This document shows positions 50,835-59,520 of a stretch of DNA of 64,000 bases, one piece after another. Origin of the DNA: Lacinutrix neustonica (GTDB taxonomy: Bacteria > Bacteroidota > Bacteroidia > Flavobacteriales > Flavobacteriaceae). The stretch's first letter is position 1, and each line of letters starts with the position of its first letter. The stretch is from positions 2,645,501-2,709,500 of the forward strand of contig NZ_CP113088.1 in NCBI RefSeq assembly GCF_026625145.1, written 5' to 3'. The notes beneath the pieces were generated by a model. It made no database searches. It was not told the DNA's origin and saw only the letters and a program-made list of their open reading frames with translations. The translations under genes and the position numbers were made by a program.

Positions 50835-50865
50835 TCATTTTTTTATAAAAAAACCTTGAAAAAGG

Positions 50866-50896
50866 TTTGTCATATTAAAATAGGGATGTATATTTG
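50866..50896 (+). promoter_or_regulatory. Promoter of tRNA-Asp (TTTG-N19-TATATTTG)
   Basis: The -33 TTTG is at 50866-50869 and the -7 TATATTTG at 50889-50896, with the Bacteroidota spacing of 19. This is the best promoter in the window. Confidence 0.8.
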
Positions 50897-50913
50897 CCCT
50901 CGCAATATGCAAC

Positions 50914-50988
50914 GGTCTCGGTAGTTCAGTTGGTTAGAATGTCGCCCTGTCACGGCGAAGGTCGCGGGTTCGAGTCCCGTCCGGACCG
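50914..50988 (+). tRNA. tRNA-Asp (anticodon GUC)
   Basis: The cloverleaf fits tRNA-Asp: acceptor 3' strand CCGGACC plus discriminator G, D arm TAGTTCAGTTGGTTAGA, anticodon loop CTGTCAC, T arm GGTTCGAGTCC. The 5' strand reads GGTCTCGG, one base too long; GGTCTGG would pair perfectly with CCGGACC (T-G wobble at pair 5). The extra base is at TCTCGG (50916-50921), the same miscall as in many proteins. The true length is 74 nt without CCA. Confidence 0.97.
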
Positions 50989-51000
50989 CAAAAATTGCTA

Positions 51001-51030
51001 AAAGCTTCAACTCTGTTGAAGCTTTTTTTG
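51001..51030 (+). terminator. Terminator after tRNA-Asp
   Basis: The hairpin AAAGCTTCAAC / GTTGAAGCTTT is followed by a T run. Confidence 0.93.
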
Positions 51031-51405
51031 GCAATAAAATTTAGTTGTGTTGTTTTGATGGATGTAGTAGTCCATCAATCTGGTAGAGAGTTAGTTAAAT
51101 GGCTCAAACCGATGGAAAGCTTTCCTTTTTTCTTCCGTTTTCGGAGTAGAAAATTGGGATGCTTTTTTGTTTTACACCTTTGTACTCTACCACCATAACC
51201 TATATATTTAAACGCCAAGTGGTCTTTTATTTCATCTATTTTTTTTAATTACTTGATAATCATGTTGATATATTAGATTATCTTATTACATTGCCGCGTC
51301 GCGCATTTGTCTTTTAGCATTGGTTATTGTGCAGACTTCTTGTTTTATTCCTGTTGAATTTTCTGTTTTAAAGCACTAACACAAGTATTTTGTGTGTTAT
51401 TTTGT
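51031..51405. other. Intergenic, no gene seen
   Basis: About 375 bases between the tRNA terminator and the peptide-array promoter. It has a 67-codon open frame but no coding-like features, no hairpin and no recognised element. Confidence 0.5.
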
Positions 51406-51413
51406 TAACTTTG
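51406..51413 (+). promoter_or_regulatory. -7 promoter box (TAACTTTG) of the peptide array
   Basis: It matches TAnnTTTG. A TTTTG at 51388 is upstream but spaced only 13 bases away. It implies a long leader of about 240 bases before the first peptide gene. Confidence 0.6.
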
Positions 51414-51448
51414 TATTAAATTAATACTAATCCATTAAAATAATAATT

Positions 51449-51591
51449 ATGAAAACCCTCGAACTTAGGCGGCCTTATAAACAGCCGTGTAATCTTCTTA
51501 TAAGCTGATTTTATAACAGTACATCACACATCATGACTATTTATGGCTTAAATCTCTTCTAGAAACTCACATGCTTATGTGTGATTAGAAG
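51449..51591 (+). promoter_or_regulatory. Structured 5' leader of the peptide array
   Basis: A 19-codon frame starts at 51449 with the same first eleven bases (ATGAAAACCCT) as the array genes but diverges at once and ends at TGA. After it come a TTATAAG-type stem (CTTATAA near 51473, TTATAAG near 51501) and a hairpin at 51556-51591 (CTTCT.. CACAT / ATGTG ..AGAAG). The leader could be an attenuator or RNA regulatory element; it is not a full array gene. Confidence 0.45.
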
Positions 51592-51658
51592 TAGAATATA
51601 TAATAGATTATCATTACCCTTATTTAATAATAATAGCAACAATTTAAAATACACCCTT

Positions 51659-51838
51659 ATGAAAACTCTTAAAATTACAGCAGTAGCCCTTTTTTCAATT
51701 GGATTATTAACAGCAGTATTACCAGCTTCAGAAACTGAGTTGGAAGTGAAGACATCTAAACAAGAAATTACAAAACCAACAATCGATTTAGCAGCATTGA
51801 TAGACCCAACCGGTATTAAAGTTCCTAAACAGGGATAA
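51659..51838 (+). CDS. Tandem small secreted peptide, copy 1 of 5
   Basis: A 59-residue precursor: basic start MKTLK, hydrophobic stretch (about residues 6-21), Ala-rich cleavage region ending VLPAS, a charged middle part, and a C-terminal IDLAALIDPTGIKVPKQG. This copy differs most in its signal (ITAVALFSIG). I recognise no family. A secreted signal-peptide-led precursor in tandem copies is reminiscent of peptide signals or small exported effectors. Confidence 0.8.
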   Translation: MKTLKITAVALFSIGLLTAVLPASETELEVKTSKQEITKPTIDLAALIDPTGIKVPKQG

Positions 51839-51875
51839 TACTTGAATTAATTAGAATAACTTAAAGCATACCCTT

Positions 51876-52055
51876 ATGAAAACCCTTAAAATCACATTAG
51901 TATCCATCTTTTCAATCGGATTGTTAACAGCAGTATTACCAGCTTCAGAAACTGAGTTGGAAGTGAAGGCATCTAAACAAGAAATTACAAAACCAACAAT
52001 CGATTTAGCAGCATTGATAGACCCCACAGGTATTAAAGTTCCTAAACAGGGATAA
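51876..52055 (+). CDS. Tandem small secreted peptide, copy 2 of 5
   Basis: 59 residues. Same C-terminal 18 residues as copy 1 but with synonymous codon differences (CCCACA for CCAACC). Signal core is ITLVSIFSIGLL; Lys-Ala in the middle part (VKASK). Confidence 0.8.
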   Translation: MKTLKITLVSIFSIGLLTAVLPASETELEVKASKQEITKPTIDLAALIDPTGIKVPKQG

Positions 52056-52092
52056 TACTTGAATTAATTAGAATAACTTAAAGCATACCCTT

Positions 52093-52272
52093 ATGAAAAC
52101 CCTTAAAATCGCATTAGTATCCATCTTTTCAATCGGATTGTTAACAGCAGTATTACCAGCTTCAGAAACTGAGTTGGAAGTGAAGACATCTAAACAAGAA
52201 ATAACAAAACCAGCAATCGATTTAGCAGCATTGATAGACCCAACCGGTATTAAAGTTCCTAAACAGGGATAA
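52093..52272 (+). CDS. Tandem small secreted peptide, copy 3 of 5
   Basis: 59 residues. Signal core IALVSIFSIGLL; middle part EVKTSKQEITKPAI (Ala in place of Thr before the conserved block). C-terminal 18 residues identical to the others. Confidence 0.8.
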   Translation: MKTLKIALVSIFSIGLLTAVLPASETELEVKTSKQEITKPAIDLAALIDPTGIKVPKQG

Positions 52273-52309
52273 TACTTGAATTAATTAGAATAACTTAAAG
52301 CATACCCTT

Positions 52310-52489
52310 ATGAAAACCCTTAAAATCGCATTAGTATCCATCTTTTCAATCGGATTATTAACAGCAGCATTACCAGCTTCAGAAACCGAGTTGGAAGTGA
52401 AGACATCTGAACAAGAAATAACAAAACCAACAATCGATTTAGCAGCATTGATAGACCCAACCGGTATTAAAGTTCCTAAACAGGGATAA
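52310..52489 (+). CDS. Tandem small secreted peptide, copy 4 of 5
   Basis: 59 residues. Signal ends AALPAS rather than AVLPAS; middle part EVKTSEQEITK. C-terminal 18 residues identical. Confidence 0.8.
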   Translation: MKTLKIALVSIFSIGLLTAALPASETELEVKTSEQEITKPTIDLAALIDPTGIKVPKQG

Positions 52490-52526
52490 TACTTGAATTA
52501 ATTAGAATAACTTAAAGCATACCCTT

Positions 52527-52706
52527 ATGAAAACCCTTAAAATCGCATTAGTATCTATCTTTTCAATCGGATTATTAACAGCAGCATTACCAGCTTCAGA
52601 AACCGAGTTGGAAGCGAAGACATCTAAACAAGAAATAACAAAACCAACAATCGATTTAGCAGCATTGATAGATCCCACAGGTATTAAGGTTCCTAAACAG
52701 GGGTAA
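52527..52706 (+). CDS. Tandem small secreted peptide, copy 5 of 5
   Basis: 59 residues. Middle part EAKTSKQEITK. The conserved C-terminal block is unchanged in protein but has five synonymous differences from copies 3 and 4 (GAT, CCC, ACA, AAG, GGG). About 98 bases later the histidine kinase begins. Confidence 0.8.
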   Translation: MKTLKIALVSIFSIGLLTAALPASETELEAKTSKQEITKPTIDLAALIDPTGIKVPKQG

Positions 52707-52773
52707 TTATAAATTTATTTCATGTTTTTTTAAAGGAAATATTATAAATTATATAAAGGTTATTTATTTATCA

Positions 52774-52781
52774 TAAATTTG
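52774..52781 (+). promoter_or_regulatory. -7 promoter box (TAAATTTG) of the TPR histidine kinase
   Basis: It matches TAnnTTTG and lies about 24 bases before the kinase start, after the array, so the kinase can be transcribed separately from the peptides. Confidence 0.6.
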
Positions 52782-52804
52782 ACTTAATAAATATATCTCA
52801 AGCA

Positions 52805-54828
52805 TTGTCTAGACATTTTTTTTTATATTTTATTTTTTTTCTGTCTTTTACAGCTTCCTTTTCGCAAGTTAAGTCCAAAGACCGCTTACTTGATTCTATA
52901 TTCAAGCTTCGTGAATTATCAAATGATCAAAATATAGAACTTCAAGAATCTCTAGTTTTAGCTGAAAGAGCCATAGTATTATCAAAGCAATATGGTAAAG
53001 ATTCCACTATTTTAAAGAGCAACAAGAATCTGTCTTACCTTTATCTAACAAATAATAAGTTAATAGAATTAAAGCGTATTAATTTTGAGAACTTGAGATT
53101 AGCTCAAGCTTTGAGGGATTCGTTAGCAATAGCTAACGCACATCACATTCTTGGTTATGTTTATGATCGTGAAGTTAAGAAAGATAGTGCTTATTATTAT
53201 TACTTTAAAGCTGTTAAGGTCTATAAGCGACTCAAAGACTACTCTAATTCCGGTGGTGTCCTTTTAAATATGGCCAATATTCAAATGGCTGAACGCGATT
53301 TTATAGGGGGTGAAATTAATGCGATAGACGCTAAGAAACTTATAGAAGGGCTTCCCGAAACGACGATAACTTACAGACATTATGGTTAATTCACAACCTA
53401 TTAGGAATTATATCTCGTAAATTGAAACAATATGATAAAGCGCTAGAGTATAATGATTTGGCATTGAAGTATGCAAATAAATTAAAAGATGGATATTATT
53501 ATAAACTATCTACAGCTGGAAGCATAGCTTCAATTTATAGAAGAAAAGGAGATTATGAAACAGCAATTAATAAATATAGTCAAATATTGGAGAATGAAAA
53601 CCTCTTGGCTTATGACTCATCATTTTATGCAACTACAATATCCAATAGAGCACACTCGAAATTTCTAAGTGGGATAAAAAATAAAAATGACATTGAGAAA
53701 CCTTTTAGAGAGGCGATAGAAATATCTAAAGCTGTTGATAATTATGTAACAGAGATATATACATATTTCTATTTGAGTAAATATTTTGAAAGTATTAAAG
53801 AAACAGATTCTGCTAAAAAGTATATTGATAAAGCATATAAAATATCGAAGAGTTATAAAATGAATGACTTTTTATTAGAAACGCTAGTATTTAATGCTTC
53901 TTTAAAAAGAGACTCTTCAGAATTTTTTTTAAAGGAGCACATTAAACTTAATGATAGTTTGATCTCAGCTGAAAGGTCTATAAGAAACAAATTTGCGAGA
54001 ATTAACTTAGAGACAGATAAAATTCAAAAAGAGAAAGAGATCGTTTCCGAGACAGAATATTCTTTTAATTGTAGCGTCGTCTATTTTAGCCATAACCTTA
54101 CTTTTATTCTATGTTGTTAAAACCAGACGTGAGAAAATTAAAGAATTACAATTAGCACAACAACAACAACAGGCAAACGAAGAAATTTACAACCTCATGC
54201 TCTCGCAGCAGGATAAAATGGATGAGGCCGAGCGGTTGAAAAAAAGCGAATTTCTCAGGACATTCACGACGGTATTTTAGGGCGTTTGTTCGGGGTGCGA
54301 CTCAATTTGGATAATTTAAATGTCGTAAAAACAGATGATGCAATTACGAGGCGGAGTAATTATATTAATGAGCTTAAAGAGATTGAATTTGATATCCGTA
54401 AAGTCTCACACGACTTAAATACCGATTTCGTTTCCAATTCCAGTTTTTCTGATATTATTAACACCTTAGTTGAAACGCAATGTGAAGCTTATGGTTTAGC
54501 GCATTCTATTGCGATCACCAAATCAATTAATTGGGATTTGGTATCGAATAAAACAAAAGTTCATATCTATAGAATTACGCAAGAATCGCTACAAAACATC
54601 TATAAGCATGCCGAGGCTAGTTTAGTTTCTATTACCATTAATGAAGATAATAATTCATTATCTTTAACCATTAGTGATAATGGAAAAGGATTTGAAAACG
54701 AAAAAGTTAAAGATGGTATTGGTTTGAAGAACATTAAGTCTAGAGTGGAAGAAATTAATGCAACATTTCATTTAAAAACTATTAAAAACCAAGGAACCAC
54801 AGTTGAAATAGAAATTCCAGTAAAATAA
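52805..54828 (+). CDS. TPR-sensor histidine kinase
   Basis: This 674-residue kinase has a signal peptide (FFLYFIFFLSFTASFSQ), then about 380 residues of TPR repeats on the outer side of the membrane (for example YDKALEYNDLALKYANK), a membrane helix (NILLIVASSILAITLLFY), a coiled coil, HisKA_3 with ISQDIHDGILG, and an ATPase domain (QESLQNIYKHAEA, SDNGKGF, DGIGLKNIKSR). Breaks at 53355 (CCGA), 54047 (CCGAGA) and a 7-A run at 54239-54245 split it into three. The start is TTG at 52805. It directly follows the peptide array and precedes its response regulator. Confidence 0.92.
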
Positions 54829-54852
54829 GCCCTTACAAAATCCCTCAAATAC

Positions 54853-55533
54853 ATGGAGCAAAGAACAATTAGAATTTTAATGACTGATGATCATCCAATG
54901 ATTATTGAAGGGTATCAAAACACCTTATTGGCCACTAAAAAAGAGTCTCAAAACCTTATTATTGATGTGGCATCCAATGCAGATGAATCTATAAAGGCGA
55001 TTAAATATTCCATAGATATTAAAAAGCCTTATGATATTTATTTCTTTGATGTTAGTATTCCTGCCTCTAGTGATGGCCGCTATCAATCAGGAATGGATTT
55101 GGCAGCTTATGTGAATGACAATTCACCACAATCTAAAGTGATTATTTTAACTATGTTTGAGGAATCGTATAGAATTAATAAAATTTTAAACGAAATTAAC
55201 CCGGAGGGCTTTTTAATTAAAAGTGACCTCACTGCCAGCGAACTATCCAGTGCCTTTCAACGCGTATTAAATCATGAGGTTTTTTATAGCAGTACCGTGA
55301 ATACCATAATAAAAAAGATGCAACCGTATAAAATTGATATCGATAGTATTAACCATGAAATTTTATACCTTATTTCTACAGGTATTAAAACGAAAGACAT
55401 TGCCAAACATGTTAATATGTCTTTAAGTGCTATCGAAAAACGAAAAAAGCACCTAAAAATTATTTTTGCGGTCGATGATGGGAAGGATGAAACATTAATG
55501 GAAGAGGCAAAAAGCAAAGGTTTTATTAGCTGA
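54853..55533 (+). CDS. LuxR-type response regulator paired with the TPR kinase
   Basis: This 226-residue regulator has a receiver with an acidic pair (MTDDHPMII), acceptor Asp in IYFFDVSIPASSDGRYQSG (with a longer than usual loop after it), and Lys in FLIKSDLTASEL. The C-terminal HTH is LuxR-like but diverged (ISTGIKTKDIAKHVNMSLSAIEKRKKHLK). It starts 24 bases after the kinase and is surely its partner. Confidence 0.9.
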   Translation: MEQRTIRILMTDDHPMIIEGYQNTLLATKKESQNLIIDVASNADESIKAIKYSIDIKKPYDIYFFDVSIPASSDGRYQSGMDLAAYVNDNSPQSKVIILTMFEESYRINKILNEINPEGFLIKSDLTASELSSAFQRVLNHEVFYSSTVNTIIKKMQPYKIDIDSINHEILYLISTGIKTKDIAKHVNMSLSAIEKRKKHLKIIFAVDDGKDETLMEEAKSKGFIS

Positions 55534-55617
55534 GAGGGTCTAAAATGGTGTAAAATGTTAAAATTTTAATTATTTTATTTTTTTTTATTCTTATCGAACG
55601 CTTGTCTCCATTAGTAT

Positions 55618-55657
55618 CTACGGTTTTTTCCGTAAACAGCTTACGGTTTTTTCCGTA
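55618..55657. promoter_or_regulatory. Paired inverted repeats (TACGG-T6-CCGTA)
   Basis: Two copies of the same palindrome lie side by side: TACGGTTTTTTCCGTA (55618-55633) and TTACGGTTTTTTCCGTAA (55640-55657). The spacing from centre to centre is about 23 bases. This suits a dimeric DNA-binding protein; a terminator is less likely because there is no T run beyond the stems. Confidence 0.5.
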
Positions 55658-55750
55658 AAGCACTATAATTACTTTATTATATTTGAAGTATCAACAATCA
55701 TTAGCTAGATTCGAATAAGAATTTAGTTGGTAATAGCACATTTACACTAA

Positions 55751-55795
55751 CCTTATGGCTTTCTCTCGAAATCCATAAGGTTTCTTCTTTTTAGA
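55751..55795 (+). terminator. Hairpin with T-rich tail in the intergenic region
   Basis: The hairpin CCTTATGG / CCATAAGG is followed by TTTCTTCTTTTTAG. No gene ends close upstream, so a short RNA starting near the palindromes is possible. Confidence 0.45.
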
Positions 55796-55805
55796 GTAGA
55801 TCAGA

Positions 55806-56006
55806 TCAGGACAGAGCTTGGGAATACTGCCAAAAGAAGCAGGTGATAACTCCAATGGTACAGTGGGTTGTATTAAAGCTTCTAGTCTTAATACCAGCAG
55901 AAGCGTCTAATGGTAATTTTAACGTTGTTTTAAAATCTATTTCATCCAAACGCCTTGGCTCTAGATGTAATAACTCAATGATAATGCTTCTACGAGGTAA
56001 ATACAC
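55806..56006 (-). CDS. Doubtful 66-residue ORF
   Basis: A minus-strand open frame that looks partly protein-like (EPRRLDEIDFKTTLKLPLD) but has no recognised family, no clear ribosome-binding site and sits in an otherwise non-coding stretch. It may be a fragment of an older gene. An overlapping plus-strand frame (55843-56100) shows nothing coding-like. Confidence 0.2.
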   Translation of the reverse strand: MYLPRRSIIIELLHLEPRRLDEIDFKTTLKLPLDASAGIKTRSFNTTHCTIGVITCFFWQYSQALS

Positions 56007-56094
56007 TTACATTAAAAGTAATATGCACTGTGAAATTTATGCCACTAATTTCGAGCATTATAATGAAGGTGATAAAAAAAAATCTATATTTTTA

Positions 56095-56135
56095 AACTAA
56101 AAACCTAGTTTGAACTAAAATTTTAGTTATATTTG
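56095..56135 (+). promoter_or_regulatory. Probable BlaI operator and promoter of the blaI operon
   Basis: A perfect 16-base palindrome AACTAAAATTTTAGTT (56113-56128) abuts a -7 box TATATTTG (56128-56135). A second, imperfect palindrome AAACTA-AAACC-TAGTTT (56095-56111) precedes it and overlaps a possible -33 TTTG at 56109. Dyads like these upstream of a BlaI-type gene suggest autorepression. Confidence 0.6.
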
Positions 56136-56180
56136 AATATTCGTAATGTGGCTAAAAGCACGAATTTTAAAAATAATTTT

Positions 56181-56539
56181 ATGAAACAATTAACAAAGGC
56201 AGAAGAGGACATCATGCACGTATTGTGGCAATTGGACACGGCCAATGTGAAACAAATAATAGAGCAGCTTCCGAACCTAAACCCGCCTATAATACGGTAT
56301 CAACTATTGTTAGAATTTTAGAAAGCAAAGGTTTTGTAGACTATAAAAAACAAGGTAAGGGGCATATTTATTTCCCATTGTTAAAAAAAGAAGTCTATAG
56401 TAATCAATCTATTAATAAGTTGGTAGATAATTATTTTCAAGGGTCTTTTAAAAGTATGGTCTCTTTTTTTATGAAAAAGAATGACATTAGTTTAAACGAG
56501 ATGGAGTCTATTTTAAAAGATATTAATAAAAAAGAATAG
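56181..56539 (+). CDS. blaI: BlaI/MecI/CopY-family transcriptional repressor
   Basis: This 119-residue winged-helix repressor has LTKAEEDIMHVLWQLD, then KPAYNTVSTIVRILESKGFVDY (recognition helix and wing), and a C-terminal dimerisation helix region. The frame breaks at 56271-56274 (CCGA for CCAGA); corrected, the frame runs from 56181 to the stop. It is 2 bases from the BlaR1-type gene. The N-terminal Met at 56181 is chosen over the upstream ATG. Name by family, not by proven beta-lactam role. Confidence 0.92.
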
Positions 56540-56541
56540 TT

Positions 56542-58345
56542 ATGTTACATTATATCCTTCAAACCTTAGCGTTTCAGTTATTATTTCTGTGCATTTTTGA
56601 TTTTTTTCTTAAAAAAGAAACTTTTTTTAATTACAATAGAGCTTACTTACTCATGTCAGCTGTATTATCCTTAGCGCTTCCATTTATAAAAATTAATAGT
56701 TTTAAGGAAGTTATGCCACAACAATATATACTTACTTTGCCCGAAGTTTTTATTGGAAACGCTAAAGAAGCACCTTCAGCGATGTCTCGAGCAGTTGAAG
56801 CGGCCAGTACCTTTTCATGGTCTTGGTCTTTCCTTATTTATTTAGGCTGTGCAGTAGCCCTATTGCTTTTCTTTTTTAAATTAAGCAAAATTCTATTTTT
56901 GGTTTACAAAAGCCCAAAACATAAGTATGAAAACATATCCATTGTAATGCTTAAAAATAATAATTCAGCATTTTCTTTTTTTAACTTTATTTTTCTAGGA
57001 GATAAAATTGCAGCAGGAGAAAAAGAGGCTATTATCGCACATGAACAAGTACATGTGATTCAAAAACATAGCTTGGATTTATTATTTTTTGAACTGCTCC
57101 GAATTCTTTTTTGGTTCAATCCGCTTATCTATTTCTACCAAAAACGAATTTCTATTGTACACGAATTTATTGCAGATGCCGAAGCCATCAAGCACAATAA
57201 TAAAAAATCCTATTACGAGAATCTACTCGCTCAAGTTTTTGATACCAAAACGGTATCCTTCATCAATCCATTTTTTAAAGAATCATTAATCAAAAAACGA
57301 ATCATTATGTTAAGTAAAAACAAATCAAAACAAATCCATTTATTAAAGTATGCCTTATTAATCCCTTTAATCACAGGGATGCTGGTATACACGTCTTGTG
57401 ATTCACAACTATCAGGGAGTGATATAAACGAATCGAAAGTTGCGACTTCTGATCTTACTGAAGAAGCTTTATTACAAAAGTATATTCAAGAGGTAATGGA
57501 TATTGACGCAAAAGTGGGAGGCCTTTCTGGTCCTGATAAAATTGCTTATTACTCAGAATTTCAAGAAACGGAAGATTATATTCAAACACGAGACAAATAC
57601 ATTCGTAATAAAGCGCAAAGGATAGTTAGATGTAATGACATGATCAAAAGAAACTTTGAGGGGGAAGATAAGACAGAACAAAAAAAGAAGTTTAAAGAAG
57701 ATGTACTTGATAACATTACAAATGAAAGTTATCAGGATTATTTAGAAGTGAAGAAAAAACCGAAGCCATTAAAAACTGGGAAAACTGGTCGAAAAGTTTT
57801 CAACTTAGAAAACATGTTGCTGATTTAGATAATATTACTGCTGAAGAGCAAAAAATTATTGACAGTCTTACAAAACTTTTACATACTGACGAGTACTACA
57901 ATACGTTGATACTTTCCGACGGTTTAAAGCATATTAAGACAGAGGTCAAAAAAGATAATGAGACCACAGCTTTAAATTTTGATGATTGCATCTCTTTTGC
58001 AGTGGTTGAAAATGTGCCATTTTACCCGAATGTGAAGAGCTTTCAAGTAACGAAGAAAAGAAGGACTGCTTTAGTGGTGTTATAAATAAATTTGTAGCCA
58101 CAAACTTTGATATGACTTCAGGAAAAAAAACAGGGTTAGTAGGTGAACAGAGAATAAGTGCCTTCTTTACAATTACTAAAACTGGCGAAATAGCGAATAT
58201 TAAAGTAAGAGCACCACATCCCTTATTAGAAAGAGAAGCATATCGTATTGTTAGAGCTTTGCCAAAGGCTAATCCAGGTACAAAAGACGGCAAACCAGTG
58301 AATGTTACTTTTTTCTTACCCATAAATTTCAACATTGAAGATTAA
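56542..58345 (+). CDS. BlaR1-type M56 peptidase with TonB-like C-terminus
   Basis: This 601-residue membrane sensor has membrane helices at the N-terminus, an M56 peptidase region with zinc motif AHEQVHVIQ and EFIADAEAIKHN, a further helix (LLIPLITGMLVYTSC), and a periplasmic part ending in a TonB-C-like domain (FFTITKTGEIANIKVRAP ... VNVTFFLPI). In the BlaR1 scheme a periplasmic signal triggers cleavage of BlaI. No penicillin-binding sensor domain is seen, so the signal is probably not beta-lactam. Two TCTGG-class breaks at 57760 and 58026. The stop overlaps the next gene. Confidence 0.88.
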
Positions 58346-59485
58346 ATTTCTAATTCTAGTGTTTATTGTCATAGTTAAAGCCGAAGCGCAGTCTTCGGTT
58401 TTAAGTATTGGTGATAGTTTGATGGCTTATGGTAATTACACAAAGGCGATTCATCTTCCGGAGACCTATAGCGACCAAAATGAGGTGTTCTATAAACTGG
58501 CTAAAGCCTATCAAGCCATAGGTAATTATGACCAAGCCTTAGCTAATTATGGTCATGCTGTTTCTAGAGATCCGCGACCGTGCCCTTTTAAAGTATGATT
58601 ATGGCAAATTATTAGGTAAAACGAAGCATTTTAAGAAGGCTTCAAGACTGTTTGAAGTTTTGGTAAAAACAGATAGCCTAAACTCAAATTACCATTATGA
58701 ACTGGGCGTAAATTTAAGCGCCATAGACCAAGAAAAAGAGGCGCAAGAGCATTTTGAAAAAGCTTTTTTTATTGATCCTACGCATCAAAAAGCGATCTAT
58801 AAGTTAGCACGGTTCCGACTAAAAAAGGGACAACATGAGGAGGTGCTTCATTTTGTAAATATAGGACTTAAAACATATCCTAGCAATGTGTTATTAATCA
58901 GTTTGAAAGCACAAAGTTATTATAATAGAATGTATTACGACAAAGCGATTGTCGCGGTTCGAAGCGCTTATTGAATTAGGAGAACGTAGTCCCTTTATTT
59001 TCGAAAAATTAAGTTATGCTTATTCCGGAGCGCTGGAGTATGAAAAAGCCATTTTAAATTTAGAGGCAGCACTTAAATTAGAGCCTAATAACAGTGTTAA
59101 TCGTTATAGATTGGGTGATTTATATTTTAAAGCTGAAGACTATAGGAATGCAGAATTAAATTTAAAACACGCATTAGAAATTCAAGATGCGCCGTTAGAT
59201 AAAGAATACAGTACACTAGCCACCGTCTATAACTACTTGAAAAGACCGGAAGATGCTGTTAAGTATTTTAAAAAAGCGCTGAAAGAAAACCCTGAAAATG
59301 AAAGTGCTAGGTTTTCCCTAGTAATAACTAAAGATAGTTACTACAAAGATATAGAGGCAAGGATTAAGCTATATGAAGATTACCTTAAAGCCTACCCCAA
59401 TAGCCAATTTAAAAAATGGGCAGAAGACAAATTAAAACGATTAAAGACAGAACAATTCATGTCTCCCGAAGGCAATAAAAATTGA
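58335..59485 (+). CDS. TPR-repeat exported protein
   Basis: This 382-residue protein has a signal peptide (MKIKFLILVFIVIVKAEAQ) and about eight or nine TPR units along its length (for example AIGNYDQALANYGHAV, KAIYKLARFRLKKGQHEEV). It starts with TTG at 58335, overlapping the BlaR1 end. Breaks at 58572-58577 (CCGCGA) and 58952-58957 (TCGCGG) are TCTGG class. It acts presumably as a periplasmic scaffold with BlaR1. Confidence 0.87.
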
Positions 59486-59520
59486 ATAAAATATTGTACT
59501 TTTCAGCATCTAATCACCCT

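Larger units (their letters stand above)
51659..52706 (+). repeat. 217-bp tandem gene array, five units
   Basis: Starts are at 51659, 51876, 52093, 52310 and 52527, exactly 217 bases apart. Each unit is a 180-base gene plus a 37-base spacer that is almost unchanged (TAATACTTGAATTAATTAG, then AATAACTTAAAGCATACCC in the next bases). Confidence 0.97.

Noticed and set aside
50995..51198. 67-residue ORF after tRNA-Asp
   Set aside because: It starts inside the tRNA terminator region and lacks any family-like or codon-bias signal.
51659..52706. CRISPR-like or IS-derived repeat
   Set aside because: Each unit encodes a complete ORF with synonymous changes, and there are no transposase genes or terminal inverted repeats.
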